Source of the DNA: an uncultured Alphaproteobacteria bacterium
GTDB taxonomy: Bacteria > Pseudomonadota > Alphaproteobacteria > Puniceispirillales > UBA1172
Direction: 5' to 3'
Assembly: GCA_937952245.1 (NCBI GenBank)
Contig: CALFYS010000100.1
Location: 1-62,505 of the forward strand
Length of the DNA stretch: 62,505 bases
The position numbers were made by a program, and so were the translations under genes. Below the pieces are notes generated by a model, which was not told the origin of the DNA, made no database searches, and saw nothing but the letters and a program-made list of their open reading frames with translations. Shown piece by piece: positions 17,536 to 26,366 of the stretch. Numbering within the stretch: position 1 is the stretch's first letter; each line of letters starts with the position of its first letter.

Positions 17536-18851
17536 TGGCAGCTTTCCAAAATCTGAGGCTGGTCTTATTGCTCTTGGCATGGGCGGCGGCGATCCTTCAA
17601 ATCCTCTTTGGTGCGGCGGTGACCAGCGTTTCCAATGCCGCGGTGGGGGTGTATTTGATCTATCTCCTCATCACCTTGCCGCTGATCAAAAAAGGCTCGG
17701 TGATCATCATCGGGTTTCTTGGGTTAATCGGGGTCTTAACCATCCATGAAATATCCCAAGAGGTGATTTTTGATGCGGGGCGATTTGTTTTGATCTTTGC
17801 GGGATTGGTGCCGACTATGATCTTGGCCAAATCAACCGCCAGCACGATGCCTTCTGTTGTCAAAACCCAAGAACGGCTTGCCGCCTTGCCGCCCAAGCAA
17901 TCTTCGGCGGGACTTCAGATTGCTGGCCATGCCTTTGGCGGGGTGATTAACACCGGAACCTTTGCCATGCTTTCCGCCGCCCTGCCCCCATCCAGTTCAA
18001 AAGAACGGCGGCAAATCGCGGCGATGGCGGCGTTACGCGGCATGAACGCTTCGGCGGTATGGTCACCATTTTTTGTCGCCTTTGCCATTGGCCAAAGTTA
18101 TATCGAACCCGCGGCATCATGGTGGGCGATTGCCGTGGGGGTCATGATGGCGCTGTTGTTCAATGCCGTGACCTTGCCTATTTTCACCAAAGGGCTGAAT
18201 CTTCAGGTGTTGAAAGCCTCTTTAAACTGCTTGCAACCGGTGGCGATCCGATTGCTGGTGGTCTTGGCTTCGGTGCTGGCGGTTGCGCTGATCTTTAACT
18301 TCACCGCTTTATCCGCTGTTGTCGCCACCATGCCGGTGTTGATCTTGGTGCAGTTTTGGCGGCAACCGCAAAACGTCAAGACCATCATCAATCTCACCAC
18401 CACCTCTTTAAAAGGCATTTCCGATGATATTGTTGTCATCAGCAGCGCCATGATTTTAGGGTTTTTGGTCACAAGAACCGATGGGATCGCCACTATACTC
18501 GCGTTGATTTCAGCCGACACTTTCCCCGCTTATGTTGCGCTGATCATCACCCCTGTGGCCATGATGCTGGCTTCAGTGGTGGGGATACATCCGGTGATCA
18601 GCAGTACGGTGTTATTGTCATTATTCAGCGGGGCGGGTTCAGACGCCGCGCCGTTTTTATTGATGCAGGCGCATTTATTGGGATGGGCCACAGGCACGAT
18701 GAGCTCCATCGCGTCACTTTCGGTGATTACCTGTTCAACATTATATCGGGTATCGGGGCGAGACCTAGCCATGGGTGCCAATATGATCACAGCCTTTGGC
18801 TTTGCGCTCTTTGGCGGTATTCTGCTTAGTCTCGCCGATCTGTTGTTTTAA
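17535..18851 (+). CDS. Polytopic membrane protein, ion-transporter-superfamily-like
   Basis: Not identified to a named family. The 438 residues have about 11-12 membrane segments and two similar re-entrant-looking stretches rich in Ser/Thr/Gly/Pro: around 130-175 (GHAFGGVINTGTFAML, NASAVWSPFFVAFAIG) and around 350-385 (GIHPVISSTVLLSLFSGAG). This twofold layout resembles ion-transporter-superfamily carriers for dicarboxylates or other anions; that reading is an inference. It is translationally coupled to the EamA gene and ends exactly where livF ends on the other strand (18851/18852, no gap). Confidence 0.6.
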   Translation: MAAFQNLRLVLLLLAWAAAILQILFGAAVTSVSNAAVGVYLIYLLITLPLIKKGSVIIIGFLGLIGVLTIHEISQEVIFDAGRFVLIFAGLVPTMILAKSTASTMPSVVKTQERLAALPPKQSSAGLQIAGHAFGGVINTGTFAMLSAALPPSSSKERRQIAAMAALRGMNASAVWSPFFVAFAIGQSYIEPAASWWAIAVGVMMALLFNAVTLPIFTKGLNLQVLKASLNCLQPVAIRLLVVLASVLAVALIFNFTALSAVVATMPVLILVQFWRQPQNVKTIINLTTTSLKGISDDIVVISSAMILGFLVTRTDGIATILALISADTFPAYVALIITPVAMMLASVVGIHPVISSTVLLSLFSGAGSDAAPFLLMQAHLLGWATGTMSSIASLSVITCSTLYRVSGRDLAMGANMITAFGFALFGGILLSLADLLF

Positions 18852-19958
18852 TTAACCGCCAAGGAACAAGCGGCCAACTTCAGGGTTTTTCAAGAGCTTA
18901 TCGCCTTCATCGGCCAAGGCGGTTTCACCTGAAACCAACACATAACCAATATCAGCAAACTCCAGCCCTTTCTTGGCGTTCTGTTCCACCATGACGATGG
19001 TCTTGCCATCACGATGCTGAAGGTCATGAAGAATTTCAAACACCATGTCGATAAACCGTGGCTCAAGACCAATAGAAGGTTCATCCACCAGCAACACATC
19101 AGGTTCCATCACCAAAGCGCGTGAAATCTCAAGCAAGCGGCGTTCACCCCCTGATAACACCCCAGCAGGCTTATCACGGCGTTCGGCAAGGCGTGAATAT
19201 TTATCAAACACCATTTCAGCGGCGGCTTTAGCCTCCAGGGGCTTGTTCTTCAAGAACCCGCCCATCAACAGGTTTTCTTCCACGGTCATGCCCGGGAATA
19301 CAGATTTATCCTGCAAGATATAGGCGATGCCCGCATTGGCCAGTTTCTGTGATGGCGTTAAGGCGGTAACATCTTTGCCATCCACCGAAATCTTGCCAGA
19401 GAAGATATTGGTAAAGCCAAAGATGGAGTGCAGAACTGTTGATTTACCCGCGCCATTAGGGCCGATCAGGCATAAAGACTGGCCTTTACCGACTTTCAGG
19501 GTGAAATCATGCAAAATCTGCATTTTGCCGTAACCAGCACAGAGATCATCAATCGTCAGGAACGCCTCATCCTTAGCGAGTTTATTCAGCGCCTTAAGAG
19601 ATGGGCCTTCAGCGGCGATTTTGGCGGCTTCTTTACCGACCTGATCAACCGACATGACGACATCAACTTTACCCATGCCATAGCCGCTGATTTTCTTATT
19701 ATCAGTCTTTTTGGCCTTTTTCGCGGCAGGTTTTTTCGCGGCTTTCTTTGCCGCTTTCTTTGATGCTTTTTTGACGGCGGCTTTCACGGCAGTTTTCGTT
19801 TTGGCCGCGGCAGCTTTTTTGGCGGCTTTCTTAGACGCCTTTTTCGCCGCTTTCTTGGCGGCGGTCTTTACCGCTTGTTTTGCCTTGGTTGCGGCGGCTT
19901 TTGTTGCCGATTTCGATGCAGCCTTCTTCTTTGCTGCTTTCTTTTTTGTCTCAGCCAT
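18852..19958 (-). CDS. livF: LivF-type ABC transporter ATPase with N-terminal histone-H1-like tail
   Basis: ATP-binding subunit of a branched-chain/amide-type (HAAT) importer. The ABC domain occupies about 134-368, with Walker A GPNGAGKST (166-174), the signature LSGGERR and Walker B LLVDEPSIGL. LivF proteins are usually about 235 residues; this one is 368 because of an N-terminal ~88-residue block made almost only of Lys and Ala (repeats such as AAKKAAKK) and a 45-residue linker. The reading frame is open and the first ATG overlaps the livG stop (TAATG). An internal start at M95 or M102 would remove the basic block but lacks an obvious ribosome site. A comparable tail is not part of the family model. 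Confidence 0.9.
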   Translation of the reverse strand: MAETKKKAAKKKAASKSATKAAATKAKQAVKTAAKKAAKKASKKAAKKAAAAKTKTAVKAAVKKASKKAAKKAAKKPAAKKAKKTDNKKISGYGMGKVDVVMSVDQVGKEAAKIAAEGPSLKALNKLAKDEAFLTIDDLCAGYGKMQILHDFTLKVGKGQSLCLIGPNGAGKSTVLHSIFGFTNIFSGKISVDGKDVTALTPSQKLANAGIAYILQDKSVFPGMTVEENLLMGGFLKNKPLEAKAAAEMVFDKYSRLAERRDKPAGVLSGGERRLLEISRALVMEPDVLLVDEPSIGLEPRFIDMVFEILHDLQHRDGKTIVMVEQNAKKGLEFADIGYVLVSGETALADEGDKLLKNPEVGRLFLGG

Positions 19959-20701
19959 TAGTGGCCTCCCAGATATGCATCAATAACACGTTGATCGTTC
20001 TGCAGGTCTTCAGGCTTGCCATCAGCAAGCATCTTACCGTTAGACAAACAATAAATATGTTCGGCCAAATTCATGATCACCCGCATGTTATGTTCAATCA
20101 CACAAAGCGTAATGCCCAATTCTTCATTGGCGCGCTTCAGGCGGTCGATCAAACCATTAATCAAAGTCGGGTTAATCCCCGCTGTTGGTTCATCAAGCAA
20201 CAAGACTTTTGGTTCGTTCATCAATGCCATGGCGAATTCCAAAAGCTTCTGCTGACCAAAGGACAAGTCCCCTGAAATCAAGTTACGCTTAGAATAAAGC
20301 CCCACAAACTCAAGCAGATGTTCCGCACGGTCTTTGACCTCCCCTGTACGGGCGCCGAAGACACGGTTGCCTGAACCTTTACGGTGCGACACGGAGATAA
20401 GCATATTATCAACACAGTTCATTTTGCCGTAAATTCGCGTCTGCTGGAAAGTTCTGAGCAAACCAAGACGGGCAATATCCCCCACACGCAGGGTGGAGAT
20501 TTCTTTGCCATCGAATTTAATCGACCCTTCATCAATCGGGTGATAGCCAACGATTGAGTTAAACAGTGTTGTTTTACCGCAACCGTTAGGACCGATAATC
20601 CCCGTGATTGAGCCTTCTTTTACGGTCATCGATATATCGACATTGGCTTTGACACCACCGTAGGATTTGGAAACCCCTGATACTTCAATAATATTAGACA
20701 T
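19958..20701 (-). CDS. livG: LivG-type ABC transporter ATPase
   Basis: Second ATPase of the HAAT importer. The 247 residues are the usual LivG length: Walker A GPNGCGKTT, a LivG-type insertion with LRTFQQTRIYG, the signature LSFGQQKLLEFA, Walker B VLLLDEPTAGINP and the switch histidine in VIEHNMRVIM. It overlaps livF by 1 nt and follows livM by 3 nt. Unlike LivF, it has no terminal extension. Confidence 0.95.
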   Translation of the reverse strand: MSNIIEVSGVSKSYGGVKANVDISMTVKEGSITGIIGPNGCGKTTLFNSIVGYHPIDEGSIKFDGKEISTLRVGDIARLGLLRTFQQTRIYGKMNCVDNMLISVSHRKGSGNRVFGARTGEVKDRAEHLLEFVGLYSKRNLISGDLSFGQQKLLEFAMALMNEPKVLLLDEPTAGINPTLINGLIDRLKRANEELGITLCVIEHNMRVIMNLAEHIYCLSNGKMLADGKPEDLQNDQRVIDAYLGGH

Positions 20702-20704
20702 GGA

Positions 20705-21748
20705 TTAAGACTCCGCTTTTTCTTCGCGTGAAGACGTGTCCACCACGATACCAAAGAATTCAGGGTATTTACGCTGAAGCCAGCCCATCAACCCTTCTTG
20801 GAAATACACAATGTTGACGATCAGGATCAACCCTAAGGCCACCCACTGCCAGCCGAGCAAGACGGTCCATGTGGTCTCTTTGATCACATGGAACAACACC
20901 GCCCCAATGACCGGACCCCAAAGGGTTCCCTTACCGCCCAAGAGCGCCATGGCCACCATAAAGATGCCGAAGGTTGCTGTTGGGAAGGCCACTTCAACAG
21001 GTTCAATAAAGCCCACCATATTGCCAAAGACAGCACCGACACAGCCCATAAAGAAGGCCGCCACTGCCCAACCGATTTGCTTATGCAGAAGGGTTGGAAT
21101 GCCCATGGCTTCGGCCTTGTCTTCATCGTCACGGATGGCGTTAATCGCAAGACCGAACTGGGTTGAATACATCCATCTCAAGACAAAATGCGATAGCGCC
21201 GCAAGCCCGAAACAGAAGCCGTAGAAGAACAATGACCTGAACTCAATATCACCGGGGAAGAACGGCATGGAAATGCCGGAACCACCGCCAACGTAATCGA
21301 ATGTACCTGTCAACTGACCCGCGGCAACCGCCAGACCCAATGTCCCGATGGCAAAGTAAGGCCCGCGCAACCCGAACATAAATGTCCCAAAGAATAGCGA
21401 TAATAAAACCGAACCAAGACCAGCACCGATAATCCCTAAATAAAGACCGGTGTAATATTGGCTTTCGGTGAATACAGGTTTAATCGCCCCATAGGCTGAT
21501 GTGTATTCCGCAACATCATAGAACATGGAAATCTGGATGACGGCGGAGATATACATCCCTGCCCCAAAAAACGTAATGTTCCCCAGTGAGTTATAGCCTG
21601 TTTGACCGCCCAACGCATCCCAAGTTGAAGCCATTAATACCATGACCCACAAGACAGCCATTTGCTGAATATAATTGGGGAATAAAATTGGGCCAAAAAT
21701 CGCGGCGAGTAAAATCGCCACATAAAGCATAATTGTTTTCGAAGACAT
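20705..21748 (-). CDS. livM: LivM-type ABC transporter permease
   Basis: Inner-membrane permease of the HAAT importer, paired with LivH. The 347 residues contain about nine hydrophobic segments, the family motifs NLGNITFFGAG-like (YNSLGNITFFGAG), GPYFAIGTLGLA and the cytoplasmic EAA-type loop RDDEDKAEAMGI. The C-terminus is a short charged cytoplasmic tail. Its start overlaps the livH stop by 1 nt. Confidence 0.95.
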   Translation of the reverse strand: MSSKTIMLYVAILLAAIFGPILFPNYIQQMAVLWVMVLMASTWDALGGQTGYNSLGNITFFGAGMYISAVIQISMFYDVAEYTSAYGAIKPVFTESQYYTGLYLGIIGAGLGSVLLSLFFGTFMFGLRGPYFAIGTLGLAVAAGQLTGTFDYVGGGSGISMPFFPGDIEFRSLFFYGFCFGLAALSHFVLRWMYSTQFGLAINAIRDDEDKAEAMGIPTLLHKQIGWAVAAFFMGCVGAVFGNMVGFIEPVEVAFPTATFGIFMVAMALLGGKGTLWGPVIGAVLFHVIKETTWTVLLGWQWVALGLILIVNIVYFQEGLMGWLQRKYPEFFGIVVDTSSREEKAES

Positions 21749-22677
21749 TATCGCACCACCTGTCTATGACGACGCATTTGAATCTGTCGCCAAATCAAAA
21801 CGCCAAGGAGCATCACAACCGCGGCGGCAACCTGATATTCAGCCCCCATGATGATGCCTGTATATTGTTCAATCAGACCCAGACCAAAGCCTGTCCCGAT
21901 CACAGCAGGAAGGTTCCCCAAACCTGCCGCGGTCACAATCGCGAATGAACGGACGGAATAAACAATGCCGTAGAAGGGCTGAATAACCCAGATCATGGCC
22001 ACCAACACACCCGCGGCACCACAGATGGATGCGTTCAACGAGAAAGTGAACGAATAAACACGATCGGTATCAATCCCCAAAACGCGAGCCGCCCGAGGGT
22101 CTTGGGCTGTTGCCCTAATCGCCTGACCTGTCCGTGATGTTTTCATGAAAACAACAACAGCCACCGCCAAGAGTGACGCCATCACAAGAGATAGAATCTT
22201 CACTGTTGGAATCGTGACGAAACTGTCAAACGCGGTCAAAATAGGAAGTTCTGAATCGATAATCTGCACCTCTGGCCCCCAGATCAGGTTCATCACCTGC
22301 TGAAGCAACAATGATAAACCAAATGTCGCCAATAGAGAGGTAAACATATCTTGGTCAATCACCCGCTTGATGATCAACCGATAAACCACCGTTCCAAAGA
22401 AGAACATGGAAACCATGACGATCACCAAAACAATGGGGATGATCAGCCATGGCGGTATCCCTGAAGCGTGAAGCGGGTGGTAGAGGGCAAACGCGATATA
22501 TCCCCCCAAGATGACAAAGTCACCCTGAGCTAGGTTTTTCACATTCATCACCCCCCAAACCAACGCAAGACCATAGGCACTAAGCGCAAAAACAGCGCCC
22601 ACGAAGATGCCATCCAAAATCATCTGAATGTTCATCACCGGTGCCCATACAAATAGTAATTGCAGGTTATCGAGCAT
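21748..22677 (-). CDS. livH: LivH-type ABC transporter permease
   Basis: Inner-membrane permease of the HAAT importer. The 309 residues show about eight membrane segments, the N-terminal motif GAVFALSAYGLALVWGVMN and the cytoplasmic coupling loop ATAQDPRAARVLGID. A GAGGAAA ribosome site precedes the ATG. It is the first gene after the inter-cistronic hairpin that separates it from the binding-protein gene, consistent with lower expression than the binding protein. Confidence 0.95.
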   Translation of the reverse strand: MLDNLQLLFVWAPVMNIQMILDGIFVGAVFALSAYGLALVWGVMNVKNLAQGDFVILGGYIAFALYHPLHASGIPPWLIIPIVLVIVMVSMFFFGTVVYRLIIKRVIDQDMFTSLLATFGLSLLLQQVMNLIWGPEVQIIDSELPILTAFDSFVTIPTVKILSLVMASLLAVAVVVFMKTSRTGQAIRATAQDPRAARVLGIDTDRVYSFTFSLNASICGAAGVLVAMIWVIQPFYGIVYSVRSFAIVTAAGLGNLPAVIGTGFGLGLIEQYTGIIMGAEYQVAAAVVMLLGVLIWRQIQMRRHRQVVR

Positions 22678-22743
22678 AATTTCCTCGGGTGTGGTTAAAG
22701 GATTAGATTATTGATTTAATTATTAAATTTAAAAGAAAGGGAT

Positions 22744-22773
22744 AAAAAAGGGAGAGCCGAAACCCTCCCTTTT
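22744..22773 (-). terminator. Intrinsic terminator/attenuator between binding protein and livH
   Basis: A 9-bp stem (22746-22754 with 22765-22773) with a 10-nt loop, followed on the minus strand by a run of six T, just 12 nt after the stop of the binding-protein gene. In periplasmic-binding-protein operons such a hairpin usually lets only part of transcription continue into the membrane genes. That role is inferred. Confidence 0.75.
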
Positions 22774-22784
22774 CTATAATGGTA

Positions 22785-24005
22785 TTAGTAGCCAGGCTTA
22801 CGTGGGAATTCCATGTCCTTGGCGGTTACAACAAGGTTGTAATTACCATCGGCATCGATCTGACGCATAAACATTGGCTTCGCGATGTTGTTCCCAGCGG
22901 CTGAGAACTTGATGTCGCCATAGAATGTTTCCATTTCAACAGCGGAAATCGCATCACGGACCTTGTCCTTGTCAAAGCTGTTGGCAGCTTCGAAAGCCTT
23001 CGCCCAAACCAGAACAGCGGCTGATGCCTGCGCGGACTGATATGGAACTGAAGTGTATGAAGGATAGGCTTTCTTGAAACCAGCGTTCCAATCAGCGGCT
23101 GAACCGAACAGAGCATCGCTCTTTGGAATGGTTTCCACCCACTGGGTCGCACACATGATGCCTTTTGCTGATTTCGGGAACTTTTCCTGAATCTTAGCCG
23201 CTTCACAATGGGTCATCCCAATGATCGGCACATCAACTTTCATTTCTTCAAGCTGACGAGCGGCGGTAGCAGCACCTTTTGAGTGACCGGATACGATCAA
23301 CACGTCAGGGCGGATCGCCTTAACTTTGGTCAAGGTTGCGGACATATCGGAAAGGTCAGCCGGCAGTTTGTCATCAATAACAATCTTCATGCCATGCTTT
23401 TTAACCGCGTCAACAACACCTTCACGCACGTCAAGTGAGAATGGGTCGTTTTCAAACGCCATGGCAACCTTCAGGCTTGAAGGGTTGTCAGAAGTCTGAG
23501 CAGCCAGTTCAATCGTGGTTGAAAGATACTGTTCTGATGTTGACAACACCGCGAACAGATACTTGTAACCTTGGGTGAACAATGAACGTGAAGCACCTTC
23601 CGCTTCCACCATTGGCACGCCAAACTTTTCAGAAACAGGGGCAATCGCCTTTGTCATCCCTGAAGAATATGGGCCAAGCATATATTCAACGCCATCCTGC
23701 TGGATCAGACGTTCAGCAAGCTGAGCACCACGGGCAGGAGTTGATTCGTCATCGTAGTATTTTACAGTAAGTTTATAGCTCTTACCGCCAACCTTAACAC
23801 CGCCAGCGGCGTTAATCACATCAACAGCATAATCATAACCACGCTGGGTATGCAGACCGTTGGTGGCATATTTACCTGTTAATGAGATAGATGAACCCAG
23901 CGTGATGGTGTCACCTTCAACTTTAGCAACAGCAGAACCTGCCATGCCAAGTGAAGCAACAACAGCAGCGGATACAGCCATCTGTTTCATTGCATTGAGT
24001 TTCAT
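22785..24005 (-). CDS. Periplasmic substrate-binding protein of the HAAT (LivK-like) ABC importer
   Basis: Captures substrate in the periplasm for LivHMGF. From the ATG at 24005 the product has 406 residues: a signal peptide (MKLNAMKQMAVSAAVVASLG, likely cleavage after SAVA) and the two-lobe type-1 periplasmic-binding fold beginning ITLGSSISLTGKYATNG. The in-frame GTG at 24017 overlaps the GGAGG ribosome site and was rejected as the start. The family binds branched-chain amino acids, amides, urea or aromatic compounds; the ligand cannot be read here, but the gamma-glutamyltransferase-like gene upstream hints at a gamma-glutamyl or amide compound. Confidence 0.93.
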   Translation of the reverse strand: MKLNAMKQMAVSAAVVASLGMAGSAVAKVEGDTITLGSSISLTGKYATNGLHTQRGYDYAVDVINAAGGVKVGGKSYKLTVKYYDDESTPARGAQLAERLIQQDGVEYMLGPYSSGMTKAIAPVSEKFGVPMVEAEGASRSLFTQGYKYLFAVLSTSEQYLSTTIELAAQTSDNPSSLKVAMAFENDPFSLDVREGVVDAVKKHGMKIVIDDKLPADLSDMSATLTKVKAIRPDVLIVSGHSKGAATAARQLEEMKVDVPIIGMTHCEAAKIQEKFPKSAKGIMCATQWVETIPKSDALFGSAADWNAGFKKAYPSYTSVPYQSAQASAAVLVWAKAFEAANSFDKDKVRDAISAVEMETFYGDIKFSAAGNNIAKPMFMRQIDADGNYNLVVTAKDMEFPRKPGY

Positions 24006-24092
24006 GAATTCCTCCACTAAATTATCGAATATTAACCTAAACTTATTTTTCAGAGACTGTAAACAGCATTTCCGAAAAAAAATAATTTAAGT

Positions 24093-24102
24093 CGCAATTG
24101 CG
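24093..24102. promoter_or_regulatory. Palindromic operator candidate upstream of the binding-protein gene
   Basis: A perfect 10-bp palindrome, CGCAATTGCG, flanked by partly symmetric TTAA-rich arms, lies about 90 bp upstream of the binding-protein ATG and just past the ggt terminator. A TTTACA box near 24056-24061 could be a -35, but I find no matching -10. A binding site for a dimeric regulator is plausible and unproven. Confidence 0.3.
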
Positions 24103-24124
24103 TTAATTTAACGTGGTTATCATG

Positions 24125-24147
24125 AAAAAACCGGGGTTTAATACCCG
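24125..24147 (-). terminator. Intrinsic terminator overlapping the ggt stop codon
   Basis: On the minus strand a short GC stem (CGGG with CCCG, one bulged C) has the TAA stop of the gamma-glutamyltransferase-like gene in its loop and runs directly into six T (24125-24130). It separates that gene from the ABC transporter operon, although read-through is possible because the stem is short. Confidence 0.55.
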
Positions 24148-25721
24148 ATGGCAAGGCCATCTTTGCGGGGGTCAGACCCAGCGGTGTAATAACCCGTGGC
24201 CAAATCCCGCAGAATCGCTTGCCCACCCCCAATTGGGATGGATGGGTATTCCAGCACATGACCCCGCGCTTTCAGCGCATCGGCAATCGCATCACCATGA
24301 CGGCCTTCCAATTGCAAGATACCGCCATGGGCAAAACTGCGCGCCGCGTCCAAGGCTTGTTGCGGGTTCATGCCATGGGCAAAAAGATTGGACATCAACA
24401 TGGCGTGGCCTGCCGCTTGATATTGACCGCCCATAACGCCGAACGGCCCCACTAAATCTTGGCCTTTGGTGATCATGCCCGGGATAATCGTATGCAACGG
24501 ACGTTTGCCGCCCGCAATCTTATTCGGGTGGTTGTTATCCAAACGGAAAGCTTTACCACGGGATTGGAACAACACCCCATATTCAGGTGTTGAAATGCCA
24601 GACCCGAAATCATCAAAAATTGAATTGATCAGTGAGACCGCCGTGCCGTCTTGATCAACCGCCGCCAGATAAATCGTGTGGGGATGGGTTGGGAAATCAG
24701 AATCAGCAAAATACTGAGCCTTTTCCATATCAATCTTTGCCGCGAAAGATTTGATCTGTTTGTCATCAAGCAGCCAATCAACAGGCACATCTTCATGATC
24801 AGGGTCAGCGACATAAGTATCGCGCAAGTGATATGCAATCTTGGCGGCTTCGGCCAAGACATGAACACGGTCAACCTCTGCCATGGCGGGCAAGTCAAAT
24901 TGTTCCATAATCTTGATCAAAACAAGCGCCGCAACACCTTGGCCATTCGGCGGGCATTCCCAAATGGTATGCCCCATGTAATCGGCTGAAATTGGCGTTA
25001 CAAATTGGCCTTGATGGTTGGCGAAATCATCTTCGGTATGAAAGCCGCCCATTTTTTGCAATTTGCTGACCATATCTTCAGCAACCGCGCCTTTATAAAA
25101 CCCATCGCGACCGTCTTTCATGATCGCCTTAAACGTTTCGGCCAGTTTCGGATGGCTGAACACATCCCCCGCCTGATAAGCCGTGCCATTCTTCAGGTAT
25201 TGAGCGCGGGCATCTGCATCTTCGGCGACATTTTCCGTATGGAGCGCCCAATCACGGGCAACGCGATCATGCACCGCCAAGCCATCACGGGCATAGGATA
25301 AAGCCGGCGCAAAAAGACGATCCCAATCATGTTTGCCAAATTTAGCGTGCAATTGCGCCCAAGCATCAACCGCCCCGGGGATGGTGACGGCGTGGGGGCT
25401 GTGGCGCGGGATTTCATCAAGGCCTTGGGATTTCAGCGCATCGACCGTGGCAGCGGCTGGCGCGCGGCCTGACCCGTTAATGGCGATGACTTCGGTTGAA
25501 CCTTCTTTGGAGATAAGGGCAAAGCAATCACCGCCGATCCCTGTCATATGCGGCTCAGCCACCGAAAGCAACGCCGCCGCCGTAATCGCCGCGTCAACAG
25601 CAGACCCGCCTTCCACCAATGTTTTAAGCCCCGCCGCCGAAGCCATGGGATGCGAGGTGGTGATCATGCCGTTCTTAGCACGAACCGCGGAACGACCAGG
25701 TAAGGAGAAATCACGCGCCAT
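24138..25721 (-). CDS. Gamma-glutamyltransferase-family protein (cytoplasmic, YwrD-like)
   Basis: Ntn-hydrolase of the gamma-glutamyltransferase family, which self-cleaves before a threonine to give two subunits and hydrolyses or transfers gamma-glutamyl groups. The 527 residues include GGSAVDAAITAAALLSVAEPHMTGIGGD near the start (split as GGSAVDAAIT and MTGIGGD), and the predicted nucleophile T349 in HTIYLAAVDQDGTAVS, aligning with the TTHYSVVD motif of E. coli Ggt. There is no signal peptide, so it acts in the cytosol, unlike E. coli Ggt. It lies upstream of the ABC operon on the same strand, suggesting that imported gamma-glutamyl compounds are its substrates. Confidence 0.88.
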   Translation of the reverse strand: MARDFSLPGRSAVRAKNGMITTSHPMASAAGLKTLVEGGSAVDAAITAAALLSVAEPHMTGIGGDCFALISKEGSTEVIAINGSGRAPAAATVDALKSQGLDEIPRHSPHAVTIPGAVDAWAQLHAKFGKHDWDRLFAPALSYARDGLAVHDRVARDWALHTENVAEDADARAQYLKNGTAYQAGDVFSHPKLAETFKAIMKDGRDGFYKGAVAEDMVSKLQKMGGFHTEDDFANHQGQFVTPISADYMGHTIWECPPNGQGVAALVLIKIMEQFDLPAMAEVDRVHVLAEAAKIAYHLRDTYVADPDHEDVPVDWLLDDKQIKSFAAKIDMEKAQYFADSDFPTHPHTIYLAAVDQDGTAVSLINSIFDDFGSGISTPEYGVLFQSRGKAFRLDNNHPNKIAGGKRPLHTIIPGMITKGQDLVGPFGVMGGQYQAAGHAMLMSNLFAHGMNPQQALDAARSFAHGGILQLEGRHGDAIADALKARGHVLEYPSIPIGGGQAILRDLATGYYTAGSDPRKDGLAIGY

Positions 25722-25813
25722 TATAAATTCCGATCAATATGGTTATCTTCATCAATCAATTATGGATCAATTGATGGTATTTCAATACGAAATTAAAGAA
25801 TTAGAGAAAGAAA

Positions 25814-25898
<85 letters not shown>

Positions 25899-25957
25899 AG
25901 CAAAATGATGAAGCCTTTATAGCAGGACAAAAGCCTGTGTAAAAAGAAATTTGCATC

Positions 25958-25987
25958 AAAACGTCATTTTTAACAAAACGACGTTTT
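25958..25987 (-). terminator. Weak hairpin downstream of the DUF952 gene
   Basis: Inverted repeat AAAACGTC / GACGTTTT (arms 25958-25965 and 25980-25987, 14-nt loop), 25 nt after the DUF952 stop on the minus strand. The T-run is part of the stem, so it is a poor but possible terminator. The rest of the gap to tRNA-Leu holds the tRNA -10 box. Confidence 0.35.
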
Positions 25988-26012
25988 CACCAAGGCTAAG
26001 TGTTGACCAAAG

Positions 26013-26366
26013 CTAAGTATTTAAAGGCGTGATTTCATCAGGGAAGATGTGATGCCCGTCTTCATCAATCGGCATGGGGAACACGTCAACCACCGCGCTC
26101 ATCGGTAAATCGCCATAGAGATGGGGGAACAACTCCCCGCCCCTTGACGCTTCCCATTGAAGTTCAAGGTCTTTCGTGGCGGTTTTCACCAACACCAGAT
26201 CATCCTGACCCTTGAAATGCAAATGCGCGGTTTGCGCCGTTTGATCAGCGGTTGAAAAATGGATAAACCCATCGGCCAGATCAATCCCTGACCCTGAAAA
26301 AACACCAGCGTCTTCTGCTTGTTTCCAGACCGCTGATGGGCAAATTTTATAGATAAATTCAGTCAT
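26013..26366 (-). CDS. DUF952 family protein
   Basis: Small soluble protein of 117 residues matching the DUF952 pattern: YKICPSAVWKQAEDAG at the start, then DGFIHFSTADQ and an acidic His/Pro-rich end (GELFPHLYGDLP). The function of the family is unknown, though it is sometimes found fused or next to glutathione S-transferase-like proteins. It is a single gene, divergent from the GlcG-like gene over a 96-bp gap. Confidence 0.85.
   Translation of the reverse strand: MTEFIYKICPSAVWKQAEDAGVFSGSGIDLADGFIHFSTADQTAQTAHLHFKGQDDLVLVKTATKDLELQWEASRGGELFPHLYGDLPMSAVVDVFPMPIDEDGHHIFPDEITPLNT

Noticed and set aside
19711..19986. Plus-strand reading frame of 91 residues rich in Phe and Ala, resembling a membrane protein
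   Set aside because: It is the antisense of the Lys/Ala codons of the LivF tail; the composition follows from that repeat and there is no ribosome site.
25750..25777. Inverted repeat near the ggt start (CATCAAT / ATTGATG)
   Set aside because: Short, AT-rich and imperfect; no T-run and not clearly placed relative to a promoter.
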